Shown: piece after piece, positions 35,397 through 43,811 of the stretch | How the letters are laid out: the number at the start of each line of letters is the position of its first letter | Position numbering within the stretch: the stretch's first letter is position 1 | Origin: JBBPYC01 sp965218765 | GTDB taxonomy: Bacteria; Pseudomonadota; Gammaproteobacteria; Burkholderiales; Burkholderiaceae_C | Direction of reading: 5' to 3' | Assembly (NCBI GenBank): GCA_965218765.1 | Contig: CBDCLU010000004.1 | Location: 496,001-560,000 of the forward strand | Length of the DNA stretch: 64,000 nt | Program-made: the position numbers and the translations under genes | The notes under the pieces: model-generated | What the model saw: the letters and a program-made list of their open reading frames with translations, nothing else | Database searches by the model: none | Told to the model about the DNA's origin: nothing

Positions 35397-38105
35397 TCAG
35401 TCATAGTTCCCAAAGCGGCTCGGCGTGGTGGTCTGCTCGCGCAGGAACTGATAGCGCGGCACGTTCGTGCGCAACGTCTGCAGCGGGCTCGATCCGATGC
35501 GCGAGAAGCCGACGAACTCGAGCTGGAACATCACGCGCGTGTTGCCCGACGTGGGCGTGTGCTGCAGCCGCTCGAACACGACCCGGCCGAGCCAGCAGCC
35601 GCCGTCGTATTCGAAGCCGACGATGCCGTCGACCAGCCGCTTGTCCGGCATCGAATAGTTGAGCCGCCCGACGCTGTACCAACGCCCCGGCCCCTGGCCC
35701 TGGCCAGGCCCCAGGTTGCTGCCGCGATCCCCGAACAGGTCGTTCAGCGGCCACTGCCAGCCGATGTCGATCGACTCGTTCAAGTCGCGCTGGAACCGGT
35801 AGGCCGCGCTGATGCTGCGGTAACTGCTCGGCGTGTAGCGGCCACCGATCGACACGCGCTCGGACTCGCCCGCCTTCGGGTTGTATTGCACGGTCGAATC
35901 CAGCCGCCACTGCTGCGTCCAGTTGATCGTGCTGCCCAGCAGCAGGTCGCTGAAGCGGTCCACCACCGGCGCTTCACCTGGCAAGGTCACGCGCTGGTCC
36001 TTGAAGCGCAGCCGCTGCGCGATGCCGAAGCGCGCGGCTTCCGCGCCGCTGGCCGCATCGAACAGCCGCGTCGTCACGCCCAGGGTCAGCAGATTGTTGT
36101 CGGCGATCCGGTCGTTGCCGACGAATGCGTTTTCGGTATAGATGCTCGCGAAGTTGAAGTCGTGCCGCGCGGTGTCGTAGATCGGGATCTGGCTTTGGTC
36201 GCGGTACGGCGTGTAGACATAGAACGCGCGCGGCTCGAGCGTCTGGCGGAACGCGCGGCCGAAGAAGCTCGCATCGCGCTCGAAGATCAGGCCGTTGTCC
36301 AGGCTGAACGTGGGCACCACCCGGTCGGCTGACGTCGCGCCGTTGGCCAGCATGTCGTCGAAGTTGTAGTGCGTGGCGTGCAGCTGCACTTTCGGCGTCA
36401 CGAAGTAACCGGGCGCAAGAAACGGCCGGCTCAGCTGCGCGAGCGTGAAGCTGCGCTGCGCATCGGTCTGCTTGGTCAGCGCGCGGTCGGCGGAAAACCG
36501 TGTGAAGTCCCCGTCCACCGCATAGTCGAAGCCGGCCACGTCGAAGCGCGAATAGCGCGCCTTGAACTGCGGCAGCCGGTCGTACGGCGGGATGATCGGA
36601 GACGCCGGGTCCTGCAGGGTCTGCCATTTGAGCGCCGACGCCGATGCGGTGAAATTGCCCTGCGCCAACGCAAGCGACCCGGTGCTCGGCAGCAGCCGCT
36701 GCACCAGCGATGGTGAGCCGCGCGGAAAGTCGCGCCAGTAGCTGTCATCGCTCACGCGGTTCACGTTCAGGTTCAGCCCGAGCGGCCCGAGGCTTGAAAA
36801 ACCCGGGTTCACGATGCCGTTGTGCTGGATCGACGTGCCCCAGCGCGCATCGCCGTTGCGCAGCGCGTCGTACGGCATGTAGCTGCCACGCACCTGGCCG
36901 CGGTAGTTGTCTTCCAGGTAGCGGAATTCACCCCCCAGATCGACGCCGCGGCGTGACTTGATCGATGGATAGAACGTCGCATCCCGGTTCGGTGCGATGT
37001 CCCAGTAGTAGGGCAGCAGCAGCTCCACGCCGCTCAGGTTGTCCACCAGCACCGTGGGCGGCAGAAAGCCCGACTTGCGCTTTTCCGACAGCGGAAACGA
37101 CACCGGCGGCAGCTTCGGCGTCTTCACGCCCTTGAATTCGAGCGTGGCGCCTCGCGCAACGCCCGTGTCTTCATTCAAGTCCAGATCGAGCTTGTCGGCG
37201 CGAAACACCCAGGCCGGCATCCAGCTCGGGCCCGGCTGGCGCTGGCAGGTCGAATAGGTGGCGTTCTCGATCGCGAGCTTTTTCTCGCCGACGAACACCA
37301 CGCGGTCGGCGCGGCCGTAGGCGCCGTTGACCAGCAGCTGATAGGTCGGGTTCAGCAGGGAGCCTTCGAACGACTCCATCTTCAGCTCGAGCTGCGGGCC
37401 CTGATAGACATTGCCCGCGCGGTTCAGGTAAATGTCGCCGCGCGCTTTTGCCAGATCCTCCGGCGGCAGGTACTGGAGCTCGTCCGCGCGGATCACGGTA
37501 TCGCCGCGCCGCACTTCGGCGTTGCCTTCGATCGTGGTCTGCAGGTCGGTCTGCGACGTGATCCGGTCGCCGTAGATGAAGGTCGGTGCGCTCTGGCGCG
37601 TGGCGCCCGGCAGCAGTTCGCGCAGTTGCGGGCTGGTCTGCAGCACCGGCACGGGCAGTTCCTGCAACTCGGCGGACCGCGCGCCGACCTTGGCGGACGG
37701 CAGCGGCGCCAGCGGCTTGGCTGCGGATTTGGGTGCCGCCTTGCGGGTTGGTGCCGACCGGCGCTCGGGTTTGGCAGCAGTCTGGTGCGTGCCCTGGTCG
37801 CGTTTGTCTGTGCTCTTGGCCTTGGTTCCGGCCTTGCCTGCGGACGCACTGGCCGCGCGCGGCGCCTTGCGGCTTTCGGCCTTGCCGGTCTTTCGCGCCT
37901 TCTCCGCCTTTTGCGGCTTCTGCGCCGGCTGGCCGCGCGCATCGTGCTTCTTCTGCGCCGCCGCAGCCCAGGCCGGCTCGGTCGGCAACGCGATGCACAG
38001 CGACATTGCCAGCAGCCCGATCAGCAAAACGCGCGACAGCCGCGGATGCGCCGAGCCGGTCGAATCGGTCCAGGCACTGCGCAAGGGGGAGAAAACGAAT
38101 GACAC
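35397..38105 (-). CDS. lptD: LPS-assembly outer-membrane protein LptD
   Basis: About 902 residues from a GTG at 38105; LptD is usually near 780-800. The signal region (RLSRVLLIGLLAMSLCIALP) is followed by a Lys/Ala/Arg-rich low-complexity stretch of about 100 residues before the OstA/LptA-like jellyroll (TIEGNAEVRRGDTVIRADEL). The long C-terminal beta-barrel ends FGNYD. Only two cysteines are visible in the mature part (STCQRQ and GGCWLG), so one interdomain disulfide seems possible instead of two as in E. coli. It inserts LPS into the outer leaflet with LptE. The start is uncertain because no ribosome site is clear. Confidence 0.92.
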   Translation of the reverse strand: MSFVFSPLRSAWTDSTGSAHPRLSRVLLIGLLAMSLCIALPTEPAWAAAAQKKHDARGQPAQKPQKAEKARKTGKAESRKAPRAASASAGKAGTKAKSTDKRDQGTHQTAAKPERRSAPTRKAAPKSAAKPLAPLPSAKVGARSAELQELPVPVLQTSPQLRELLPGATRQSAPTFIYGDRITSQTDLQTTIEGNAEVRRGDTVIRADELQYLPPEDLAKARGDIYLNRAGNVYQGPQLELKMESFEGSLLNPTYQLLVNGAYGRADRVVFVGEKKLAIENATYSTCQRQPGPSWMPAWVFRADKLDLDLNEDTGVARGATLEFKGVKTPKLPPVSFPLSEKRKSGFLPPTVLVDNLSGVELLLPYYWDIAPNRDATFYPSIKSRRGVDLGGEFRYLEDNYRGQVRGSYMPYDALRNGDARWGTSIQHNGIVNPGFSSLGPLGLNLNVNRVSDDSYWRDFPRGSPSLVQRLLPSTGSLALAQGNFTASASALKWQTLQDPASPIIPPYDRLPQFKARYSRFDVAGFDYAVDGDFTRFSADRALTKQTDAQRSFTLAQLSRPFLAPGYFVTPKVQLHATHYNFDDMLANGATSADRVVPTFSLDNGLIFERDASFFGRAFRQTLEPRAFYVYTPYRDQSQIPIYDTARHDFNFASIYTENAFVGNDRIADNNLLTLGVTTRLFDAASGAEAARFGIAQRLRFKDQRVTLPGEAPVVDRFSDLLLGSTINWTQQWRLDSTVQYNPKAGESERVSIGGRYTPSSYRSISAAYRFQRDLNESIDIGWQWPLNDLFGDRGSNLGPGQGQGPGRWYSVGRLNYSMPDKRLVDGIVGFEYDGGCWLGRVVFERLQHTPTSGNTRVMFQLEFVGFSRIGSSPLQTLRTNVPRYQFLREQTTTPSRFGNYD

Positions 38106-38229
38106 CGGGCGAATCGATCGGTCAGGCTGAAGAGACGAAAAGCGGCCCAGACGGCACGCCGGACAAGGGCTGGCACCACGAGAGGCCAGCCGCCGCGGCC
38201 GAGCGCCGGGTCCATAAAATGCATTATCC

Positions 38230-39378
38230 ATGACGACTTTTGCCGAACACCCCGAATTCCTGCAGCCGCCGCACACCGGTGTTGCGGCGGCGCACGTGCC
38301 GTGGGCCAGTGCCGGTCGGCGGGCCGCGTTCGTCGCCTGGCTGGCCGCGGTGGCGCCCGGCGCGGGGCTCGACTGCGGGACGCTGCGCATCGCCGCGGCC
38401 GATGCGAGCTTCCGCCGCTTCCTGCGCATCGGCCGCGCGCCGACCGCGGACGACCCGGCTGCGAGCCGCATCATCATGGACGCGCCGCCTGAACGCGAAG
38501 ACTGCCGCTCGTTCGTGCAGATCGCGCAACTGATGCAGAACGCCGGCCTGAACGTGCCGCGCATCCTCGAGTGGAACGAATCGGACGGCTTCATGCTGCT
38601 GACCGACCTGGGCCTGCGCACGTTGATGGATGCGATCGACCCCGCCGACGCCGATGCGGCCCGCCCGTTCTACGTCGGCGCGATCGACGCCCTGATCGAC
38701 TGGCAGCTCGCATCGAAGCCTCGCGTGCTGCCCGATTACGACGAAGCGCTGCTGCGGCGTGAACTGGCGCTGTTTCCGGATTGGTATCTGGAGCGGCACA
38801 AGGGGCTGCGAATCGACGCCGCGATGCGCGAAACGCTCGACCGGACGTTCACGACCATCGTGCAGCACAACCTGGCTGCGCCCAGTGTCTACGTGCACCG
38901 CGACTTCATGCCGCGCAACCTGATGCTGCCGGCCAGCGCGGAAACCCGTATCGGCGTGCTCGATTTCCAGGACGCGGTCCACGGCCCGATCAGCTACGAC
39001 ATCGCCTGCCTGATGCGCGACGCGTTCCTGTCCTGGGACGAGGAGTTCGTGCTCGACATCACCGTGCGCTACTGGCAGCGCGCCAAAAAAGTCGGCCTGC
39101 TCGGCGCCGGCAGCGCGTCCGGCTGGGGCGACGACTTCGGCGAGTTCTACCGCGCGGTCGAATGGATGGGCCTGCAGCGGCACCTGAAAGTCGCGGGCAT
39201 CTTCGCGCGGCTGACCCTGCGTGACGGCAAGCCCAAGTATCTGGCCGATGCGCCGCGCTTCATCGGCTATATCCGCGCCACCGCGAGCCGCTACCGCGAG
39301 CTGACGCCGCTGTTGCGGCTGATCGACAAGGTCGAAGGCAGCACGGCGGCGACTGGTTATGCATTCGGGCGGATGTGA
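38230..39378 (+). CDS. amgK: N-acetylmuramate/N-acetylglucosamine 1-kinase-like phosphotransferase (AmgK)
   Basis: 382 residues of the aminoglycoside-phosphotransferase fold. The catalytic loop is VHRDFMPRNLML, the metal-binding segment is VLDFQDAVHGPISYD, and LRIAAADASFRRFLRI is the AmgK-type N-terminus. In Pseudomonas, AmgK phosphorylates MurNAc/GlcNAc for cell-wall recycling that bypasses de novo synthesis. It is divergent from lptD, the same place as amgK in many proteobacteria. The usual next gene, murU (the matching uridylyltransferase), is missing and rsmE follows instead. Confidence 0.85.
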   Translation: MTTFAEHPEFLQPPHTGVAAAHVPWASAGRRAAFVAWLAAVAPGAGLDCGTLRIAAADASFRRFLRIGRAPTADDPAASRIIMDAPPEREDCRSFVQIAQLMQNAGLNVPRILEWNESDGFMLLTDLGLRTLMDAIDPADADAARPFYVGAIDALIDWQLASKPRVLPDYDEALLRRELALFPDWYLERHKGLRIDAAMRETLDRTFTTIVQHNLAAPSVYVHRDFMPRNLMLPASAETRIGVLDFQDAVHGPISYDIACLMRDAFLSWDEEFVLDITVRYWQRAKKVGLLGAGSASGWGDDFGEFYRAVEWMGLQRHLKVAGIFARLTLRDGKPKYLADAPRFIGYIRATASRYRELTPLLRLIDKVEGSTAATGYAFGRM

Positions 39379-39426
39379 GCGGTTCTTGCATCAAAAGTGC
39401 CACGGGCGCAAGTCCTACCTTCTCCT

Positions 39427-39446
39427 ATAGCTATTGAAATAGTAGC
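39427..39446. other. AT-rich palindrome upstream of rsmE
   Basis: ATAGCTAT is an 8-bp perfect palindrome (39427-39434), followed at once by CTATT-GA-AATAG arms. It is one of several AT-rich ATAGC-type palindromes in spacers of this window. It lies just before the rsmE start, which lacks a ribosome site. Confidence 0.45.
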
Positions 39447-39458
39447 GAACCGATTTTG

Positions 39459-40199
39459 GTGCCACGCTTTTTCAGCGCCGAGCCCTTGCACAGCGGCGCC
39501 AGCATCGCACTGCCCGCCGGTGCCGCGCGGCACGTGCAGGTGCTGCGGCTGCAACCGGGCGCAGCCGTCACCCTGTTCGACGGCCGCGGCGGCGAATACG
39601 CGGCGGTCGTCGAGCGCATGGGCCGCAGCGACGTGCAGGTGCTGGTCGGCGCGCACGATCCCGTGGAACGCGAAGCGGCGCGCGCCGTGCATCTGGCCGT
39701 CGGCATGCCGGCCAACGAACGGATGGACTGGCTGGTTGAGAAAGCCACCGAGCTCGGCGTGGCCAGCATCCAGCCGCTGCTCACGCAACGCAGCGTGCTG
39801 CGGCTGGCCGGCGAGCGTGCTGACAAAAAGCGCCTGCACTGGGAGGCGATCGCGATCGCTGCCTGCGAGCAATGCGGGCGCGACCGCGTGCCGCAGCTGC
39901 ACCCGGTGCGGGCGCTGCCGGACTGGCTGGCGCAAGCCGATCAGGCCGATCACGCACCCGACGCAGCCCGCCTGCTGCTGTCGCTGCGGCCCGCGGCAAT
40001 GCCGATCGCAGACAGCGCAGCCGACCGCACCCGCGCCGCCTGGGTCGTCGGCGGTCCTGAAGGCGGTTTGACCTCGGGCGAGGAAGAACTGATGCTGGAC
40101 GCCGGCTTCGCGCCCAGCTCGCTCGGCCCGCGGGTGCTGCGCGCCGAGACCGCGGCGATCGCGCTGCTCGCGGCACTCGTGATGCCGCTCGATTGCTGA
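39459..40199 (+). CDS. rsmE: 16S rRNA (uracil-1498-N3)-methyltransferase
   Basis: 246 residues. SPOUT-fold enzyme that methylates U1498 in 16S rRNA. The N-terminus MPRFFSAEPL is the usual one, which selects the GTG at 39459 over the TTG one codon before. Other markers are the PUA-like start (HVQVLRLQPGAAVTLFDGRG), KATELGVASIQPLLTQRS, and the knot motif VVGGPEGGLTSGEEELM with LGPRVLRAETAA. Confidence 0.95.
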   Translation: MPRFFSAEPLHSGASIALPAGAARHVQVLRLQPGAAVTLFDGRGGEYAAVVERMGRSDVQVLVGAHDPVEREAARAVHLAVGMPANERMDWLVEKATELGVASIQPLLTQRSVLRLAGERADKKRLHWEAIAIAACEQCGRDRVPQLHPVRALPDWLAQADQADHAPDAARLLLSLRPAAMPIADSAADRTRAAWVVGGPEGGLTSGEEELMLDAGFAPSSLGPRVLRAETAAIALLAALVMPLDC

Positions 40200-40318
40200 G
40201 CGCAACGGCCTGCGACATGGCCCGGCCGACATCGATCGCTTCGTCCTGCGCCTAACCATCGGTGCGGATGCGCTGCGCAGAATGCTTCGTCCCGCCACTC
40301 GAAAAAGCATCCGCTGCC

Positions 40319-40663
40319 ATGACCATCACCTGCTTCATCCGGTACGAACTCGACCCTTGCAAGACCGAGCTGTTCGCGCGCTATGCCGACCAGTGGGCAC
40401 GCGTCATCCCGCGCTGCGGCGGGCACCTGATCGGCTACTTCCTGCCGCACGAAGGCACCAACTACGAGGCCTGGGGGCTGATTTCGTTTGCCAGTCTGGC
40501 CGACTACGAGACTTATCGAAAGCGTCTGAAGCAGGACGCGCAAGCCCGCGCGAACTTTGCGTTCGCACAGCGTGAGCGCTTTATCCTGCGCGAACGACGC
40601 ACGTTCACCGAAGCCGTCGAGTCGACCTACCTGAAACGGCCCATGCCGCAGGAGGCCGCATGA
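40319..40663 (+). CDS. NIPSNAP-family protein
   Basis: 114 residues, a single dimeric alpha+beta barrel-type fold (NIPSNAP). Features: TITCFIRYELDP at the N-terminus, GGHLIGYFLPHEG in the middle, and FAFAQRERFILRERRTF. Such proteins resemble small cofactor-free monooxygenases, but most have no assigned reaction. The stop overlaps the next start (ATGA), so it is co-translated with the ABM gene and then the ArsR gene. Confidence 0.88.
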   Translation: MTITCFIRYELDPCKTELFARYADQWARVIPRCGGHLIGYFLPHEGTNYEAWGLISFASLADYETYRKRLKQDAQARANFAFAQRERFILRERRTFTEAVESTYLKRPMPQEAA

Positions 40664-41013
40664 TCGCCGTGATCTTCGAGGTGACGCCGCAGCCGGACTG
40701 TGCGCGCCAGTACTTCGACAGCGCCGCGGCGCTGCGCGAATCGCTGGAATCGGTGGACGGATTCATCTCGGTCGAGCGTTTTCAAAGCCTGAGCCGGCCG
40801 GACACCTACCTGTCGATGAGTTACTGGCGCGATGAAGCCGCAGCCGCGCGCTGGCGCAACCAGCCGCAGCACCGTGCGACGCAACGGCGCGGACGCGACA
40901 GCATCTTTGCGCACTACCGCATCCGCGTCGCCAGCGTGCTGCGCGACTACGACATGCGGCACCGCGCCGAAGCGCCTGCGGACTCCGACGCCGTGCTGCC
41001 CACCGTCACATGA
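40660..41013 (+). CDS. Antibiotic biosynthesis monooxygenase (ABM) domain protein
   Basis: 117 residues. The ABM fold is seen in VIFEVTPQPDCARQYFD, VDGFISVERFQSL and SMSYWRDEAAAARWRNQP, with the conserved Trp and His (QHRATQRRG). Members include heme-degrading and quinone-forming oxygenases, but many are of unknown role. It overlaps both neighbours by 4 nt and pairs with the NIPSNAP protein, which has a similar fold, so a heteromeric or sequential action is possible. Confidence 0.88.
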   Translation: MIAVIFEVTPQPDCARQYFDSAAALRESLESVDGFISVERFQSLSRPDTYLSMSYWRDEAAAARWRNQPQHRATQRRGRDSIFAHYRIRVASVLRDYDMRHRAEAPADSDAVLPTVT

Positions 41014-41801
41014 ACGACACGTGCTCGGGCGACAGGCCAGCCGCTTCCCGCACGGCACGCCAGACGGCCCGCCCCGCGCATGAACCCCGGCTGGCACGCA
41101 TCGCCGCGCTGGTGGCCGACGCCACGCGTGCGCGCATGCTGAGCTTTCTGCTGTCGGGCGAATACGCGAGTGCCGGCGAACTCGCGCGCGCCGGCTCGGT
41201 CACGGCGCCCACCGCAAGCGCGCATCTGGCGCGTCTGCTCGACGCCGGACTCGTCGCCGTGGAGCAGCGCGGACGCCATCGCTACTACCGGTTGGCCGAT
41301 GCGGACGTCGCACATGCACTCGAAGCGCTGGCGCTGGTGGCCGAGCGCGCAAGCCATCAGGCCAGCTGGTCGAGCCCGGGCCGGGCGCGGCTGCGCGAAG
41401 CCCGCTGCTGCTACGGGCATCTGGCAGGCCGCATCGGCGTCGCGTTGCTCGACCAGATGCTTGCGCGCAGGTGGCTGGACGCGGACGGCGGCCGATTCAC
41501 GCTCACCGCCGACGGCGCCGCCGGGCTGGCGCGGCTCGGTCTGGACGGCGATCGGTGGCGGTCGTTGCTGGCATCGCAACGGAGCCGGCCGCTGGCCTAT
41601 CCGTGTCTGGACTGGTCCGAGCGGCGCGACCATCTGGCCGGCCGGTTCGCGGCTGCGCTGCTCGAACAGTTCCTGGCCCAGGGCTGGCTGCGGCGGCACA
41701 CGGCCGAACGATCGCTGCTGCTCACGCCAGTCGGTGAACGCGCGCTCGGCTGGCTGCTCAATGCCCCAGCCGCGCTTTCAGGATTGCATGCAGCGAACTG
41801 A
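41010..41801 (+). CDS. ArsR-family helix-turn-helix regulator with C-terminal domain
   Basis: 263 residues. The winged-helix domain occupies about 25-115: ARIAALVADATRARMLSFLL, AGSVTAPTASAHLARLLDAG and VEQRGRHRYYRLAD. No Cys metal site of the classical CxC type is seen, so it is probably not a metal sensor. The extra 140 residues (REARCCYGHLAGRIG, CLDWSERRDHLAG) recur in a subgroup of such regulators. As the third gene of a tightly overlapping operon it probably controls that operon. Its 3' end overlaps the convergent NHL gene by 44 nt. Confidence 0.88.
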   Translation: MNDTCSGDRPAASRTARQTARPAHEPRLARIAALVADATRARMLSFLLSGEYASAGELARAGSVTAPTASAHLARLLDAGLVAVEQRGRHRYYRLADADVAHALEALALVAERASHQASWSSPGRARLREARCCYGHLAGRIGVALLDQMLARRWLDADGGRFTLTADGAAGLARLGLDGDRWRSLLASQRSRPLAYPCLDWSERRDHLAGRFAAALLEQFLAQGWLRRHTAERSLLLTPVGERALGWLLNAPAALSGLHAAN

Positions 41802-43767
41802 CGTACAGGTTGCCCGCTCCATCAAAGCTCACGTCGATCGGCGCGGACAGGGTGGCCGGCAGCTCGCCCAATGTGATGCCCTGCAGCCCCGCGCGGCCCA
41901 GCACCGTGCTGACCTGGCCAGCGGCTGACACCCGGCGCACCGTGTGGTTGTCGGTATCAGCCACATAGATGCGGTCGTTGCGATCCAGCGCGATGCCGAG
42001 GCGGCAGCTGCCGAACCGCGCTTCCAAACCCATGCCGTCGGCCACGCCGGAGACGACGGCGACCGAGCCGGCCAGTAGGGTGGTCGTGCCGTCGGCGCCG
42101 AATCGAACGATCTGCGCGCCGGTCGGGTAGTTCACGAGATCGCAGGTCGGCGCATACACATTGCCCTGGCTGTCCGCAGCCAAGTCGCTCACCCGGAAAC
42201 CGCCAGCCACTACCGTGCTGATCGCGCCAGCCGAGGTGATGCGATAGATGGACGTTTTATCGAGCCGGCTGTCCGCCACGTACAGATTGCCCGCGCGGTC
42301 GAGTGTCAGCGCGCTGATCTGGTCCAGGCTGATCTCGGTGCCGCCAGCGCCCTGGTAGCTGCGCGGCAACTTCGTCACGCGGCCTTGCAGGTCGCGCTTG
42401 ATCACCTCGGTGCCGTAGACGGGCTGGTTGCAGATGTTTCGGAAGCAGGTGGTGCCGATCTGCACCAGCGATGCCAGATAGACGCTGTCCTGCGCATCGA
42501 CTACCATGCCGCGCGGCGTGTTCAGGTCGTCGAGCAGCGTGGTCGTGCTGCCATCGGGAGCGATGCGCTGCAGCACCGCGCTGATGTCACCCGGGGGCAG
42601 CTTTGCCAGCACGTAGACATTGCCGTGGCTGTCGGCAGCCTGGTTGCCGACGAACCTTGGCTCGAACGGTTCGGGTTGGCCGGCCACGTCGATCACGCGG
42701 CCAGCCGGGTCGATCCTGCGGATCGTGTCGTTCTGCACAAACCAGATGCTGCCGTCCGCATCGACTGCAAAGCTCGCTGTTTGTATGCCGGTGGCGACCT
42801 GCCTGATCTCACCGCTGGCCGACAGGGTCGAGATGCCCTGGTTGCGAATATCCGAAAAATACAGTGCGCCGTTGCGACCTGCCGTCAACGACGTCAGCAA
42901 CAGTCCGCTATCCGCCGGTACCGCCACCGTTGAAACCACGCCATCGGGCGTAATCTTGCGAACAGCCGGCGGGCCGGCGGACGCGCCGATCCGGGTTGGA
43001 CCAGCCAGGTAAATGTTCCCGACGGGGTCCACGGCGATGCCGAACAACTGCCCGAACGGCGGCGCCGGGCCCGCCACCTTCGTTGTGTCGATTTCCGGCA
43101 GTTTAGAAAGCTCGCCGGAAGGCGTCAGCCGGTAGACCTCGGCCGGCAATGCGTTCGTGATGTAGAGGTTGCCGGCCCGATCGACCGCCACCGCGCTGGG
43201 AAACTTCGGCGGCGCGAAGCCTTCGGTTACGTTGCAGATGGGCGGTGCCTGGCCGGCTGCGGTCGTGACCATGCCATCGGCCGACACCTTGCGCACCACC
43301 ACGTTGTCCACGACGAATACATTGCCGCTCGCATCGACCGCCACATCGGTCGGTCCGCAGAACGTCGCAGTGTTGCTCGCCCCGTTGTCGTACCCAGCCA
43401 GCCCCGTACCAGCCAGCGTGATCACCACGCCGTTGCGCGTCACCTTGCGGACCTTGTGGCCGTCGTGGTCCGCCACATAAAGGTTGCCCTGTGCATCAAG
43501 CGCGACGCCGCTCGGGCTCCTGAAGCGTGCGGCCGAACCGGTGCCGTCCAGGTTGCCGATGCCGGCGATGGTGCCGGTGAGCAGGGAGACGTTGCTCCTG
43601 AACATCACCGGTGGCGGCGCGGGCGGCGGCGATGGCTCCGGCTGCGGGCTTGTCGTGTCACTGCCGCCAGCGCCGCCACAAGCAGCAAGTGCAAATGCGA
43701 CGAACAGCGATGCGAGAACGGTGCAGCATTGCGCAACAGGCAAAGAACGGGTGACGCAGGTGGTCAT
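41758..43767 (-). CDS. NHL-repeat lipoprotein 1
   Basis: 669 residues. The signal ends FALAACGG, a lipobox, then a Pro-rich spacer (about 35-55). The rest consists of NHL repeats with the period VAVDASGNVFVVD or LALDRNDRIYVADTDNHTVRRV, predicting a beta-propeller anchored to a membrane. The end GNLYVSSLHAILKARLGH is mirrored in the next gene. AAGGA stands before the ATG at 43767. Partner and function unknown; such propellers bind proteins or ligands. The gene is a diverged tandem paralogue of the one upstream, but has its own transcription start region after a terminator. Confidence 0.87.
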   Translation of the reverse strand: MTTCVTRSLPVAQCCTVLASLFVAFALAACGGAGGSDTTSPQPEPSPPPAPPPVMFRSNVSLLTGTIAGIGNLDGTGSAARFRSPSGVALDAQGNLYVADHDGHKVRKVTRNGVVITLAGTGLAGYDNGASNTATFCGPTDVAVDASGNVFVVDNVVVRKVSADGMVTTAAGQAPPICNVTEGFAPPKFPSAVAVDRAGNLYITNALPAEVYRLTPSGELSKLPEIDTTKVAGPAPPFGQLFGIAVDPVGNIYLAGPTRIGASAGPPAVRKITPDGVVSTVAVPADSGLLLTSLTAGRNGALYFSDIRNQGISTLSASGEIRQVATGIQTASFAVDADGSIWFVQNDTIRRIDPAGRVIDVAGQPEPFEPRFVGNQAADSHGNVYVLAKLPPGDISAVLQRIAPDGSTTTLLDDLNTPRGMVVDAQDSVYLASLVQIGTTCFRNICNQPVYGTEVIKRDLQGRVTKLPRSYQGAGGTEISLDQISALTLDRAGNLYVADSRLDKTSIYRITSAGAISTVVAGGFRVSDLAADSQGNVYAPTCDLVNYPTGAQIVRFGADGTTTLLAGSVAVVSGVADGMGLEARFGSCRLGIALDRNDRIYVADTDNHTVRRVSAAGQVSTVLGRAGLQGITLGELPATLSAPIDVSFDGAGNLYVSSLHAILKARLGH

Positions 43768-43785
43768 CTCAATTCCTTGTGGCGG

Positions 43786-43809
43786 AAAAAAAAGCCGAAA
43801 GATCGGCTT
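43786..43809 (-). terminator. Intrinsic terminator between the two NHL genes
   Basis: On the minus strand AAGCCGA-TCTT-TCGGCTT is followed by a run of T. It lies 2 bp beyond the stop of NHL lipoprotein 2 and overlaps the leader of NHL lipoprotein 1, so the two genes are separately transcribed. Confidence 0.9.
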
Positions 43810-43811
43810 GC

